Assembly (NCBI GenBank): GCA_013288645.1
Contig: JABDBL010000021.1
Coordinates: 593 to 45,551 of the forward strand
Length of the DNA: 44,959 bases
DNA from: Candidatus Melainabacteria bacterium
GTDB taxonomy: Bacteria > Cyanobacteriota > Vampirovibrionia > Obscuribacterales > Obscuribacteraceae
Direction: 5' to 3'
Below the pieces are notes generated by a model. It had not been told where the DNA came from. It ran no database searches and saw only the letters and a program-made list of their open reading frames with translations. Position numbers and translations under genes: made by a program. This document shows positions 26,256 to 35,145 of this stretch, piece by piece (within the stretch, counting starts at the first letter, position 1; each line of letters starts with the position of its first letter).

Positions 26256-28592
26256 TTAATTGCTTTGCACTATGCTTACTAAGCGTCTAGCTATATTACC
26301 GTATATAGTAACCAATTGGTTTCCAGTTGTAGTTGGATCAACAAAATCCACCGCGAAGTATTTTGCACCATGTCCTGATGCTCCTGCAACACCACCACTA
26401 GCTCCGCCGATTTCAGTATAAGCAGCATAGTTAGCATCATCATAACTACTATTCAACGAAGCACACATAACATATACGGGTATGCCTGCCTGACCAATGG
26501 TAGTAGCCTCAGCAATTGCAGCTGTAGAATCGTCAGCACCGCTAGGTGCACCACAGGTTATAAGAAGAATGACTGGATTTGCTCCGGGTCTACCATTAGA
26601 TTGCAATTGTCCAAGGGCTGCCGTCAAAGCTTGGGTTACATTTCTATTTCCCCATACACTTAGAGTAGGCAAAACATTAATGATGGCCGCTTGGTTAGAA
26701 GGGTTAAGACCAGGAGGATTCAGCGGAATATTAGGCAATGGATAGGTACTGTTAACCGATAAGCCACCCGTGGGGTTAGGCGTAGTGAAATTGTAGAGGG
26801 AAGAAACATTATTAATAGGCGCACTGACCGAATTAGGGGCCACACCGATATTGTCGTTAAAGGCGATAAAGCCATAATAGATATCTGCCGTTATGGACAT
26901 CTCATTGATGAAACCAATAAGACCATTTAAAATGGCCATCATTGGTTGTAAGTATTGACGGGCAGCAATGTAATAAAATGCATACCAACCTGCTTGCGGC
27001 GTAACACCAAGAGCATTGGTATCTATACCAGCTTGAGCAGCAAGTGTCGGGCTTTCTAAATCGCCCAATGAGGCTTCTATAGCTGTGGCAATGTTATTGA
27101 AACCGATAGCAGGATTGTTTGGGTTATAGTCACCAACTACGCCATTAGCCACTATCCCCGTAAATACATTTGGGGCAGCAGGACCAAATCCGGTTATAGT
27201 GGAGATGTTACCAACGCATCCATTAGCACTTATAGTGGGCATCGGTGGATTGGGATCAGTATTAGCCAGGCTACCAGGCATGGCTGAAATAGGAACATAT
27301 GTCATACCGTCAGAACCAGTGTAGGTAGTAGGTAGTACAGGGTTATTAGCCGGGTCGTTGATAGTATTGTTACAGCCAGTGGTAGTCGATCCAGCGGTCG
27401 TATTGTTATTCAGTGACCCAGACCATAAAACGTCAAAGTTTGGTTTAAAAGATACTTGACTAAATTTGTCATCCAATTGACTAATTACCGTTTTGTTTAC
27501 CAAGTTGCTAGTTGCGTGCTTGCCACTAATTTTTTGGCATATGTCCATTAATCCTGGATCACTAGTTCTAATCGAAATATTCAGTTTCTTATCATTTTTG
27601 TTCAAACCAATAAGACTATTGGTGTTTTTATGGGTCTTTGTTCTAGCAATTTTTAACTTTCTGAGATGTTTATTTGGGCTATATACCATAGCAATGTGCT
27701 TTGTCTCAGTAGGTATCATGCCCAGAGGAATACCACACCAAGGTGGTGGCGGACTACCTATACCAGTAGCAGCTAACCCATTAGAAGCCGGTACTGTTGG
27801 ATTTTGGCTATACTGAAGACAAGTACCATTAATTTCCAACTCGCAAGGGGGCAGAATATTAGGCGGCCTACCACCGCACCATACGGTAGAGGGCGATCCA
27901 ACGGCAATACTACCTGTACTGCTAGGTATCATCCAATTAGTTCCAGTAGGACCTTCGTAGCGTTGGTAAAAGCTAACAGAAGTATCGTCATCCATACCAC
28001 CAGAAATATCTAAAAGCACCATCAGATCTATTTTAGGTATCCCTGCTAAAGCAGATACTTGAAAAGTAAATTGTGCATTTGCTAAACCAATAAATTGTCC
28101 ACAAGAAGGTGAATAACAGTACGACCCAACAGCTTGGACCAAAGTTCCAGCTGCAGCTGGATCAGTAACCCCGCTATCTACGCCTGCCCCGCTTGCGTTG
28201 ACTGGCACTCTTGTAAGAGGATCTAGGAATTGAAAAACTATTTGTGCTTGACCTGGAGCTGGATCTAATGCAGACGGGCCGCCGGTAGGTATCATTGCCG
28301 AAGACATTGGTTGCCCCAAGATACTATTCTGTTTGAACAACTGTAATGCGGTGTTCTCTGCCGTTTGCTGATTAGCAGCACTAGTGGGATCACCTGAAGA
28401 AGCTAAAGTCGTCTGACAACTAAGAGCCGCAACCTCAACATTTGTTTTTAGTTCGTCACGCGCTAATAGGTAGCGTGTTAGTTCAAAAGCAAACAAACCT
28501 ACCGCTACTACAACAAAGAAGGCTATTGCCAAATTCAAGATAGAAGCCATCTGTCCTTTCATGCGTTTTAAGTTATTTTTAAATAGATCCAT
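26256..28592 (-). CDS. TadG-like von Willebrand A-domain protein
   Basis: 778 residues. Residues 14-35 are a TadG-type N-terminal helix (ASILNLAIAFFVVVAVGLFAF) after LKRMKG; the Glu+5 of a prepilin site is lacking. A short domain (50-180) precedes the vWA start IDLMVLLDISGGMDD at 188-202. The MIDAS is degenerate (DISGG for DxSxS), and the later TCG replaces the usual TDG. Between strand 1 and the rest lies a roughly 270-residue insertion rich in Cys, Pro and Asn. The C-terminal part (NPVILLITCGAPSG) completes the fold. GGAGA supports the start at 28592. It should be surface-exposed, tethered by its N-terminal helix, and is the first gene of the operon. Confidence 0.7.
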   Translation of the reverse strand: MDLFKNNLKRMKGQMASILNLAIAFFVVVAVGLFAFELTRYLLARDELKTNVEVAALSCQTTLASSGDPTSAANQQTAENTALQLFKQNSILGQPMSSAMIPTGGPSALDPAPGQAQIVFQFLDPLTRVPVNASGAGVDSGVTDPAAAGTLVQAVGSYCYSPSCGQFIGLANAQFTFQVSALAGIPKIDLMVLLDISGGMDDDTSVSFYQRYEGPTGTNWMIPSSTGSIAVGSPSTVWCGGRPPNILPPCELEINGTCLQYSQNPTVPASNGLAATGIGSPPPPWCGIPLGMIPTETKHIAMVYSPNKHLRKLKIARTKTHKNTNSLIGLNKNDKKLNISIRTSDPGLMDICQKISGKHATSNLVNKTVISQLDDKFSQVSFKPNFDVLWSGSLNNNTTAGSTTTGCNNTINDPANNPVLPTTYTGSDGMTYVPISAMPGSLANTDPNPPMPTISANGCVGNISTITGFGPAAPNVFTGIVANGVVGDYNPNNPAIGFNNIATAIEASLGDLESPTLAAQAGIDTNALGVTPQAGWYAFYYIAARQYLQPMMAILNGLIGFINEMSITADIYYGFIAFNDNIGVAPNSVSAPINNVSSLYNFTTPNPTGGLSVNSTYPLPNIPLNPPGLNPSNQAAIINVLPTLSVWGNRNVTQALTAALGQLQSNGRPGANPVILLITCGAPSGADDSTAAIAEATTIGQAGIPVYVMCASLNSSYDDANYAAYTEIGGASGGVAGASGHGAKYFAVDFVDPTTTGNQLVTIYGNIARRLVSIVQSN

Positions 28593-28997
28593 TTGTCTCC
28601 GAGCTAATTATTAGTTCACAAAAATCTCACTAATAAAGATAAATTCTAACCTGATCATACTTCCTTAAAAAGGGCTTAGGATGTTAAAAAATTCGATGAT
28701 ATATCTGGTTGTCAGTATTATTCCCAAAGCTTCGTCATAATAACGAACTAATGTTTTCATGACAGATTATTTATCGGATTGTGAAATGTGCCTTGGGGAG
28801 AATGAACACTGTTATGGGTTTTCTAGAGGATTGCATAGAAATGCTATTGCAGCATAATCTCTGCGCAAAGTATATCAAGATAGAATTGGATAGATGTAAA
28901 AAACAATAGAAGCTCTTCCACAACCAAGATTGAGTAGGTGGGCGATTAGCATATTGACTTTCTAGAATTATATTTTTATTCGTGCTTTGCTTAAGTT
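28593..28997. other. intergenic region between the TadG-like and glycan operons
   Basis: About 400 AT-rich bases. They must hold the promoter of the TadG-like operon (minus strand). I found only a short inverted repeat TTCGT-ACGAA near 28733-28749 and no credible ORF or RNA gene. Confidence 0.35.
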
Positions 28998-30272
28998 TTA
29001 ATTTGTCTTATTGTTAATCTTTTTAATTTTTGGCGACGCGCATAAGTAAATAAAAGTAGCTATAGCTATGCCTTCCCAGGGTTTTCGATAACGACCGTCG
29101 ATCATTGAGCAATTACTTAGTATGTAAAACAATAAAGTACCCAGACATAGAATAACCAAAATATTTTTTAACTGTCTCTTAGCTATCGCCAGGACTATGA
29201 TGCCTAATGTAAGGAAAGACCATACCCAACGCATTAAAATTTGAGCCTCTTGCACCGGGTCATCGTCACGCGCGTCGGGCCAAGACTGACAAAAGAAAAA
29301 GTGCAACGCTTCTTCTGTCATGTTACGTAAGCGCTCCTTCCAGGTTATCGTCCCGCAAGGTAAAACTAAAGTTATAACATCATTGCAAACCATAGTGTAG
29401 TTATAATGTCCAGTTCGCCATGTGCTCCAATCTGAGAAGGGCGCGAAGGGCTGCGAAGAAGTGCCATTCGAACCAAAATTACCTGTTTGCTCTACTATTT
29501 TACCTTTGTATACAAGCGTGGCTGTGTACCCAACTGCATTACTCATATACCAACCCCTATTCAAAGCAGCTGTGCCAGGAGGAAATAACCAAGTAAAACC
29601 AAAACCTTTATAAACCCATAGAGGATAAGACAAATAGGCAAGCGCCAGTGTAGATCCAACGATTAAAGTCAAGCACACTTTCTTGCGCATATCGATATTT
29701 TGGCGAAAATAAGCAAGGAGAAGCCATGAAATCACAATCACTAATTCAAAGGCAACGTTCAATTTTATACACATACTAAATGCCCAAGCAAAAGTGGCAA
29801 GAAGAATAGCCGGTATTGTCATTTTTTGCTTGGCGCGCCAACTTAGCCAAAGCGAGATTCCCAGAGAAGGTAAAAGCAGGGGTTCATCCATCACGTAAGA
29901 ATAAATACTTATCCAAGAAGGCAAATATGTGATCACCGCCATAAAAACTAGAGCGATGGTTTTAGAAGGAAAAATCAACCGTCCCCAACGGTACCAGCAC
30001 CAAGGAGTGATAACACAGAGCAAGCCAAAATAACTAGCCAATCCGAACACAGTATCGCCGAATACATATATAGCCGCCTGCAGTATGAATTGTGGCAAAG
30101 GAGGATCAAGTATAGAAAAAAAACCGACGCCCAAACTGCCTGGCATTGCATTTTCACGATGACGGTATGGGTCAGAATATAAATGGTCTAAAGGACTAGA
30201 AAAGAACGGATAGAAAAAGCGAAATACAAGCCCGATAAATATGACTAAATATAAAAATCTCTGAATTCGCAT
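28998..30272 (-). CDS. polytopic membrane glycosyltransferase (GT39/ArnT-like)
   Basis: 424 residues with about ten hydrophobic helices. The first extracellular loop contains SDPYRHRENAMPG and DPPLPQFI, resembling the acidic loop of GT39/GT83 (ArnT, mannosyltransferase-like) enzymes that use a polyprenyl-phosphate sugar. It ends in a basic tail. Its start overlaps the previous stop by one base (TAATG at 30270-30274). With the GT2 and methyltransferase genes ahead of it in one operon, it probably uses the lipid-linked sugar made by the GT2 to decorate a surface molecule. Substrate unknown. Confidence 0.65.
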   Translation of the reverse strand: MRIQRFLYLVIFIGLVFRFFYPFFSSPLDHLYSDPYRHRENAMPGSLGVGFFSILDPPLPQFILQAAIYVFGDTVFGLASYFGLLCVITPWCWYRWGRLIFPSKTIALVFMAVITYLPSWISIYSYVMDEPLLLPSLGISLWLSWRAKQKMTIPAILLATFAWAFSMCIKLNVAFELVIVISWLLLAYFRQNIDMRKKVCLTLIVGSTLALAYLSYPLWVYKGFGFTWLFPPGTAALNRGWYMSNAVGYTATLVYKGKIVEQTGNFGSNGTSSQPFAPFSDWSTWRTGHYNYTMVCNDVITLVLPCGTITWKERLRNMTEEALHFFFCQSWPDARDDDPVQEAQILMRWVWSFLTLGIIVLAIAKRQLKNILVILCLGTLLFYILSNCSMIDGRYRKPWEGIAIATFIYLCASPKIKKINNKTN

Positions 30273-30928
30273 TATCGTTTGATTTTTAATTTAGCAATAA
30301 AATGCAGTTTACGACCAAAAACATAATTGAGTGGTCCTGTATAAAGCGCCAGATCTTCCAGTTTTCCTTCTACCGTTAAGTTCAAATCGCTAAAAAGAGA
30401 CTGCCACTGCCTGCTAGCCAAATAATTGTAAGGCAAATGCACACCATAAGATTTATTCCCAACCCAGTCCATAAGACTCAAAACTAATTTGTCCAATTGA
30501 GAGTCGCTGATATGATCTTTGATCAAAATAAAGTCTTGCGCGACACGTGATGCTTCGGCTAATAATTGTTTTGGACTATCAGTGTGGTGTAAAACGTCAA
30601 TGAGCATGGAGAACGAATAAGTTTTGTCTGCATAGGGCAGACGGTGTCCATCATACGTTTGAAAATCAATCAAATGGCTGGTTTCAGATTGTAATCGCTG
30701 TATAACATCTACGCCAGCAAAGGAAATTCTGGGACGCAGTTCCCTTATTTCTTTAGCAATCGTACCTGGTCCGCATCCAACATCAAGTCCAGTTAGATCT
30801 TGGCAAGCTGGCAAAAATTTAGACAAAGCGCTGCCTAATATTTTTGATCTGGGGCAAGAAAAGAATTGATGATGCAAAGGTTTAAGAAAATAAGCCAGTA
30901 AATCTACAATAAAAAAAGTGCTTCCCAT
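30272..30928 (-). CDS. class I SAM-dependent methyltransferase
   Basis: 218 residues. LTGLDVGCGPGTIAKEI is the SAM-binding motif I, FAGVDVI motif II, and FSMLIDVLHHTD motif IV, typical of Methyltransf_11-like enzymes. The start is MGSTFF at 30926-30928, nine bases after the GT2 stop; a longer frame to 31150 would overlap the GT2 gene and is rejected. The operon order, behind a GT2 and before a GT39-like enzyme, fits methylation of a sugar, lipid or polyprenol-linked precursor. Substrate not determinable. Confidence 0.75.
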   Translation of the reverse strand: MGSTFFIVDLLAYFLKPLHHQFFSCPRSKILGSALSKFLPACQDLTGLDVGCGPGTIAKEIRELRPRISFAGVDVIQRLQSETSHLIDFQTYDGHRLPYADKTYSFSMLIDVLHHTDSPKQLLAEASRVAQDFILIKDHISDSQLDKLVLSLMDWVGNKSYGVHLPYNYLASRQWQSLFSDLNLTVEGKLEDLALYTGPLNYVFGRKLHFIAKLKIKR

Positions 30929-30936
30929 GTTTGGTC

Positions 30937-32157
30937 TCAGTCTGTTAAATTTGCTTTTAGGGTTCTCAAGTTTAAGATAGCATGCATAATAAGCATAGAA
31001 GTAAAATTGAGACTTCCCCAATAAAATAAGAGAACCGCAAGGATAAAAGGAAGGGTCTTGTAATAAATACTCAGTTGCTGACTTAGTACTTCTATCCAAA
31101 TGCCCAGCAAAAGAATGACGCCGCCTAGGAAAAGCAGAATGAGGCTGCAATAAATAGAACGGTTATAAGCAAAAAGGTCTAGCCAATTGTTAGTATCGCA
31201 ATTACATAGATCGTACAAAACACGCGTTATGACACCGGAATAGCTAGCGCTCAAACCCATAACCGCAAATAAGGCACCAGCAAAAAGCAAAGAAAGAGGC
31301 AACGATTGGTCTGGGTGGGATGGTTCAATAAGAAAACTATAAATAGCAATAAACATGCCCGTCAAGAACGCTATAATGCCTGGCCTGAGCAAAAAAAAAT
31401 CCGCGCCGTATATAAGCATGACTTTCAAATTTATCCAGCCGGCAAGCCATGGCGATAAAAATCCCAATCTTTTGTGATGGCTCAATCGCCCCTCGCGATC
31501 TTTATAAAATTTGATTGGTACTTCAGCTACCCGCAATCGCAAAAGTGACCATTTTACAACCATCTCAGAAGCATATTCCCAAGATTGAGATTGCAAATGC
31601 ATACGTTTAAAAGCATCAGTGGTGATACCACGCATACCGCAATGTATATCCGAAAATCTTTGTCCATAAATTAAATCATAAATAAGAGTCGTCAAAGGAA
31701 TGCCAAAATATTGATGCAAAGGAGGCATGGCACCTTTTTCTATGTGGCCACGGAAACGCGAGCCCATAATAAATTCAAACCCTTGCCTAAATTTTTCTAC
31801 AAATGGCAAAATCTCGCGAAAATCATAAGTACAGTCACTGTCGCCCATCAATACATATTTGCCTCTGATATAAGGCAAAGAATCAATATATGCCCGACCG
31901 AGACCACGGCGCGGAACTTTCAAGACTCTGGCACCGGCCGCTAAAGCAATTTCTGCTGTTTTATCGTCGGAACTGTCAATAATAAGAATTTCAGTAGCAA
32001 TATTAGCTCTTTTAATGCCTTCAAAACACCAAGCCAGAAAGGAAGCTATTGTTAGTTCTTCATTTAATGCTGGAATAACGATAGAAAGTTCTGGTTGAGC
32101 TTCATCTTGTATCGGCGTTAATAGCTGACAGTGTAAAAGGGTTTTTAGGTCATGCAT
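30937..32157 (-). CDS. GT2 family polyprenyl-phosphate glycosyltransferase
   Basis: 406 residues. The N-terminal GT-A domain has LSIVIPALNEE, ILIIDSSDDKTAEIA and GDSDCTYDF (DxD-type sugar-nucleotide site), plus MGSRFRG. It matches dolichol/undecaprenyl-phosphate mannose or glucose synthases (DPM1/GtrB). Four hydrophobic helices occupy residues 240-400, as in membrane-embedded family members. Reaction: NDP-sugar + polyprenyl phosphate gives a lipid-linked sugar on the cytoplasmic face. It is the first gene of a three-gene minus-strand operon whose last product probably uses that donor. The carrier lipid would come from the UppS pathway. Confidence 0.8.
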   Translation of the reverse strand: MHDLKTLLHCQLLTPIQDEAQPELSIVIPALNEELTIASFLAWCFEGIKRANIATEILIIDSSDDKTAEIALAAGARVLKVPRRGLGRAYIDSLPYIRGKYVLMGDSDCTYDFREILPFVEKFRQGFEFIMGSRFRGHIEKGAMPPLHQYFGIPLTTLIYDLIYGQRFSDIHCGMRGITTDAFKRMHLQSQSWEYASEMVVKWSLLRLRVAEVPIKFYKDREGRLSHHKRLGFLSPWLAGWINLKVMLIYGADFFLLRPGIIAFLTGMFIAIYSFLIEPSHPDQSLPLSLLFAGALFAVMGLSASYSGVITRVLYDLCNCDTNNWLDLFAYNRSIYCSLILLFLGGVILLLGIWIEVLSQQLSIYYKTLPFILAVLLFYWGSLNFTSMLIMHAILNLRTLKANLTD

Positions 32158-32279
32158 CCAATTTCAATGAAAATGTGTTTAGGATAATCCATATATTATT
32201 TTAACCGAAGCCAAAGTGAATATAAGCATAAAGAAGTGGGTAAGTGGATACTGGGGTATTGGCTAGTTAAGTAACAGAA

Positions 32280-33815
32280 ATGGATTCAAGATTAAATATG
32301 CCATTAGGGAAGAGACTACCGGGTCGTCAGCCAAAACGATTACCGAAGCAAGTTACTTTGCCTAGTAAACAGCAGCTCAAAGAGCTATACCAAGATGTAG
32401 AATCCAACCAATATAGTTATATAGAGCTACCTTTTGGAGATCCACCTGAATATTATTGCTTGATGGCTATGCGGGATCGTTTCAAAGGTGGTTGTCAGTG
32501 GAATTTATACCGCGGAGAGGGTGGGCAATCTGTCCTAGAATGGACGGTTAATGGCAATGATTGGGAACAAATTCATGGACGTATTTGTGCTCTATTCCCA
32601 GGCTGGGATTTACATAGTCGCACTCTAGCGTCCGATAGTACCACCCTTAATAACGAAATAGCTAATAATCAAAATTTGGAAGAAGGGAAAGAAAGTACAT
32701 TCTTTAGCACTTTAGAAGGTGATTTGCATAAATTCCCAGTACCAAATCTTTTGCAATCAATAAGCATGAGTAAATTAACAGGCCGTTTACAAGTACAGTC
32801 CCGTAATGGCCCCGCTCAGGTTTTTTTCAATGACGGAATAGCAGTCCATTGTCGCCTTGAAAATGCTGAAGGAGAAGCCGCTATAGTGCAATTAGTGGGC
32901 TGGGAAGAAGGAAAATTTTGTTTTTTTCCCGAGCCTCATACAGATACCAAAACAATAAAAAAACGACTTGACTCCTTGATCATGGAAGGGGCCCAATTCG
33001 TTGATCAGTTCAAATCTTTAACTGGCAAAGGTTTAAGCTTCGACGCTGTCGTAGTCCGTGTCCACGAGTCAATTACTGAAGAAGAATTCGTAAAGATTTT
33101 AGCTGCAGGCACAGGTATTGCTGTTGCTGCCCAGAAAAAATTCTATGTCGCTATAGACAATCACAGCACTTTATTTGAAATGCTACGTAGCCAGCAATTG
33201 TCACAAATAGAGTGGGTGCCAATACTCTTTAATTTGGTCAATTGCGGCTTAATTGAGTTTCGCCATCCAGAAACATCCAATAAATCTGAACCTAATTATC
33301 AAGGCAGCAAGATAGAGTGGGGACAAATAAAATTGGCAGAGAAAGCACTAACCATGCCAGAAACTGGGCTTTACACATTTCCCGCTTTTCTGTACTTTTT
33401 AGATCGTGAATATTGTCGTTTTGAACGCTTTCAACGTCCTTTTTCAGTTGTTATTTTAAAAATTGGCATATTGCAAAAAAATGAGGGTCCGGGTTCGGAG
33501 AGCACTAAGTTAAGTCCTTTGCCGCTTATGGCCGTTAAAGATTTGGGTAAAACAGTTAATCGCATTAAAAGACAAATTGATATTTTGGCTCATTATCAAA
33601 CTTTTGATTACGCGTTGCTTCTACCGGAAACGGGCAAACAATCGATTGGCAATTTTGCAGACAGACTATCAGAAGTGTTGCGAGTAACAAGCCTAAAAAA
33701 CGTTAGTAGCGACCAAATTATCGATTTCGCTATAGGTTATGCCAGTTTACCGGAAGACGGTGTTAATCTTGATTTGATAATCTCGCTTGCCCAGTCGCGA
33801 CTTTATAACAAATAA
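32280..33815 (+). CDS. DUF4388 protein with degenerate GGDEF domain
   Basis: 511 residues. Residues 140-240 fit DUF4388/PATAN: FSTLEGDLHKFPVPNLLQ then GRLQVQSRNGPAQVFFNDGIAVHC. A linker follows. The C-terminal part (FLYFLDREYCRFERFQRPFS ... FDYALLLPETG) has the GGDEF fold pattern, but the GG(D/E)EF signature is replaced by HYQTFDYA. It is therefore probably not a diguanylate cyclase and may bind nucleotide or act as a protein partner. It is convergent with, and only three bases from, a roadblock gene. DUF4388 is common in cyanobacterial-type regulators (PatA) and gliding/polarity proteins. Confidence 0.7.
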   Translation: MDSRLNMPLGKRLPGRQPKRLPKQVTLPSKQQLKELYQDVESNQYSYIELPFGDPPEYYCLMAMRDRFKGGCQWNLYRGEGGQSVLEWTVNGNDWEQIHGRICALFPGWDLHSRTLASDSTTLNNEIANNQNLEEGKESTFFSTLEGDLHKFPVPNLLQSISMSKLTGRLQVQSRNGPAQVFFNDGIAVHCRLENAEGEAAIVQLVGWEEGKFCFFPEPHTDTKTIKKRLDSLIMEGAQFVDQFKSLTGKGLSFDAVVVRVHESITEEEFVKILAAGTGIAVAAQKKFYVAIDNHSTLFEMLRSQQLSQIEWVPILFNLVNCGLIEFRHPETSNKSEPNYQGSKIEWGQIKLAEKALTMPETGLYTFPAFLYFLDREYCRFERFQRPFSVVILKIGILQKNEGPGSESTKLSPLPLMAVKDLGKTVNRIKRQIDILAHYQTFDYALLLPETGKQSIGNFADRLSEVLRVTSLKNVSSDQIIDFAIGYASLPEDGVNLDLIISLAQSRLYNK

Positions 33816-33817
33816 GC

Positions 33818-34198
33818 TCAGCTTGCCTGCACCAACTGACTCAATGTCCGTCCTTGATCTTCAACTAAGCGAAGCAATCCTTCCAAACTTACTTTGTGTC
33901 CACGTGCTGTCAGTACCACTAAAACAACATTGGCTACTTGATAAAAATGCAAAATACCGCGCTCAGTAACAAGAGTCATTTGCGTTAAATCGCCGCGATT
34001 CATGCGGCGAATAGAAATGCTGTTATTAGAAAAAAGTGTGCTGCACAATGCCGCTATCATTGCGGTGTCTATTTCAGCAGGTAATGACGAAGCAATTAAC
34101 CCACCATCAGAGGCTATGAGCAAGCAACCTAGAATGCCGTGTTGCCCGTTCATGGCACTCAATATTCCTTGCGCTTTATCAACAACTTCTTTGCTCAA
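33818..34198 (-). CDS. roadblock/LC7 domain protein (MglB-like)
   Basis: 126 residues, full roadblock length. ILGCLLIASDGGLIASSLP is the first strand-helix-strand unit, followed by a long helix (DTAMIAALCSTLF) and VVLVVLTARGHKVSLEGLL. Roadblock proteins dimerise and regulate small GTPases (MglB with MglA) or cell polarity. No GTPase gene is in the window. The start is a TTG at 34196-34198 with GAGGAA about nine bases upstream. It is encoded behind the OB-fold gene in the same direction (22 bp gap). Confidence 0.75.
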   Translation of the reverse strand: MSKEVVDKAQGILSAMNGQHGILGCLLIASDGGLIASSLPAEIDTAMIAALCSTLFSNNSISIRRMNRGDLTQMTLVTERGILHFYQVANVVLVVLTARGHKVSLEGLLRLVEDQGRTLSQLVQAS

Positions 34199-34220
34199 AT
34201 CAATATTTCCTCATTCTTTA

Positions 34221-34901
34221 TTATTTTTCGGAGGGTTGGTCCTCAGCCGATGAATCTTTTTCATCTGCTGCCTTATCCTCAGCACTGTCGCTCTTTTTTG
34301 CACTGGCTATCTTTTTTAAGCGCAAGACGTCTAGCCATGGCTCTTCTAATGAACAAGCAAAAACTTTTCCGGTTATTTCTACGATATCCCCTTCCTTGAG
34401 AGTCTGCAGCAATTTAGTTTGCGGATCTTTCTCTTTAGGAATAAGCATAGCTAACTTAATCTCTGAAAATGGCGTATGCCCGTTAGCGCGCAGCAATAGG
34501 AATGAAAGATAGGTGCGAGAAGAACGAAAAGCAGGTTTGTAATCGAGAGCCAGATTGCTGAAAGTAAAAAAGGGAGCTGTAAATTTCACATTCTTATTTA
34601 AATAATCTTGTGGCTTGTCTACTAACTGATCGGTAGTGACAGAAGTTACATTTTCGATTGGCGTTTCGGCTACTTTTTGTTCGTCCTGCGCTTTTTTTAA
34701 AGCTTCTCGGTCTACAGGTCGAGCCTTTAGTCGTTCAAGGGGCGGCAATAGTTCTTGGTGGGGGGCTGCTTCCTGTGGCTTCATATCTTGTGCTAGTAAC
34801 GACAATGGAGCACTGAGTAAAAAGCTCAAAGTCGTTATTACGCTAACATCTCTAAATTTTGTCTTTTTCATCAATTTACTGCTTCTTTCTTTCATACTCA
34901 T
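34221..34901 (-). CDS. exported OB-fold-like protein
   Basis: 226 residues. A basic start then FRDVSVITTLSFLLSAPLSLLAQ gives a signal peptide, cleaved near LLA-QD. Charged linker to about 90. Residues 95-200 include DKPQDYLNKNVKFTAPF and GDIVEITGKVFACSLEEPWLDVLRLKKI, the strand order expected of an OB-type barrel. The tail (200-226) is strongly charged and low-complexity. The start could be ATG 34901 or the ATG at 34869-34871; both leave the signal intact. Ligand unknown. Confidence 0.5.
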   Translation of the reverse strand: MSMKERSSKLMKKTKFRDVSVITTLSFLLSAPLSLLAQDMKPQEAAPHQELLPPLERLKARPVDREALKKAQDEQKVAETPIENVTSVTTDQLVDKPQDYLNKNVKFTAPFFTFSNLALDYKPAFRSSRTYLSFLLLRANGHTPFSEIKLAMLIPKEKDPQTKLLQTLKEGDIVEITGKVFACSLEEPWLDVLRLKKIASAKKSDSAEDKAADEKDSSAEDQPSEK

Positions 34902-35145
34902 TGGTATTTTTTGTATTTAGGCTCAATATTATGATTATGCCCGAATTTTCTGCCCGAAAATATGTATCTTCAAATTCAAATATTACCAGAACCTCATGCT
35001 CGTAATCTCGATTAACTTAGCAAGGTAACTGTAATATGATGAGCAAGGCAAGATAAACTTGTTGGCGATATATGTACGTCACCCATACAATAACATATCA
35101 AGAGTATAAGCACATCTTGGATTAACCTTCTAATGACAGCCTATT

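Noticed and set aside
30929-31150. N-terminal extension of the methyltransferase
   Set aside because: It overlaps the GT2 gene out of frame and lacks a methyltransferase-like sequence; the start at 30928 fits the operon spacing.
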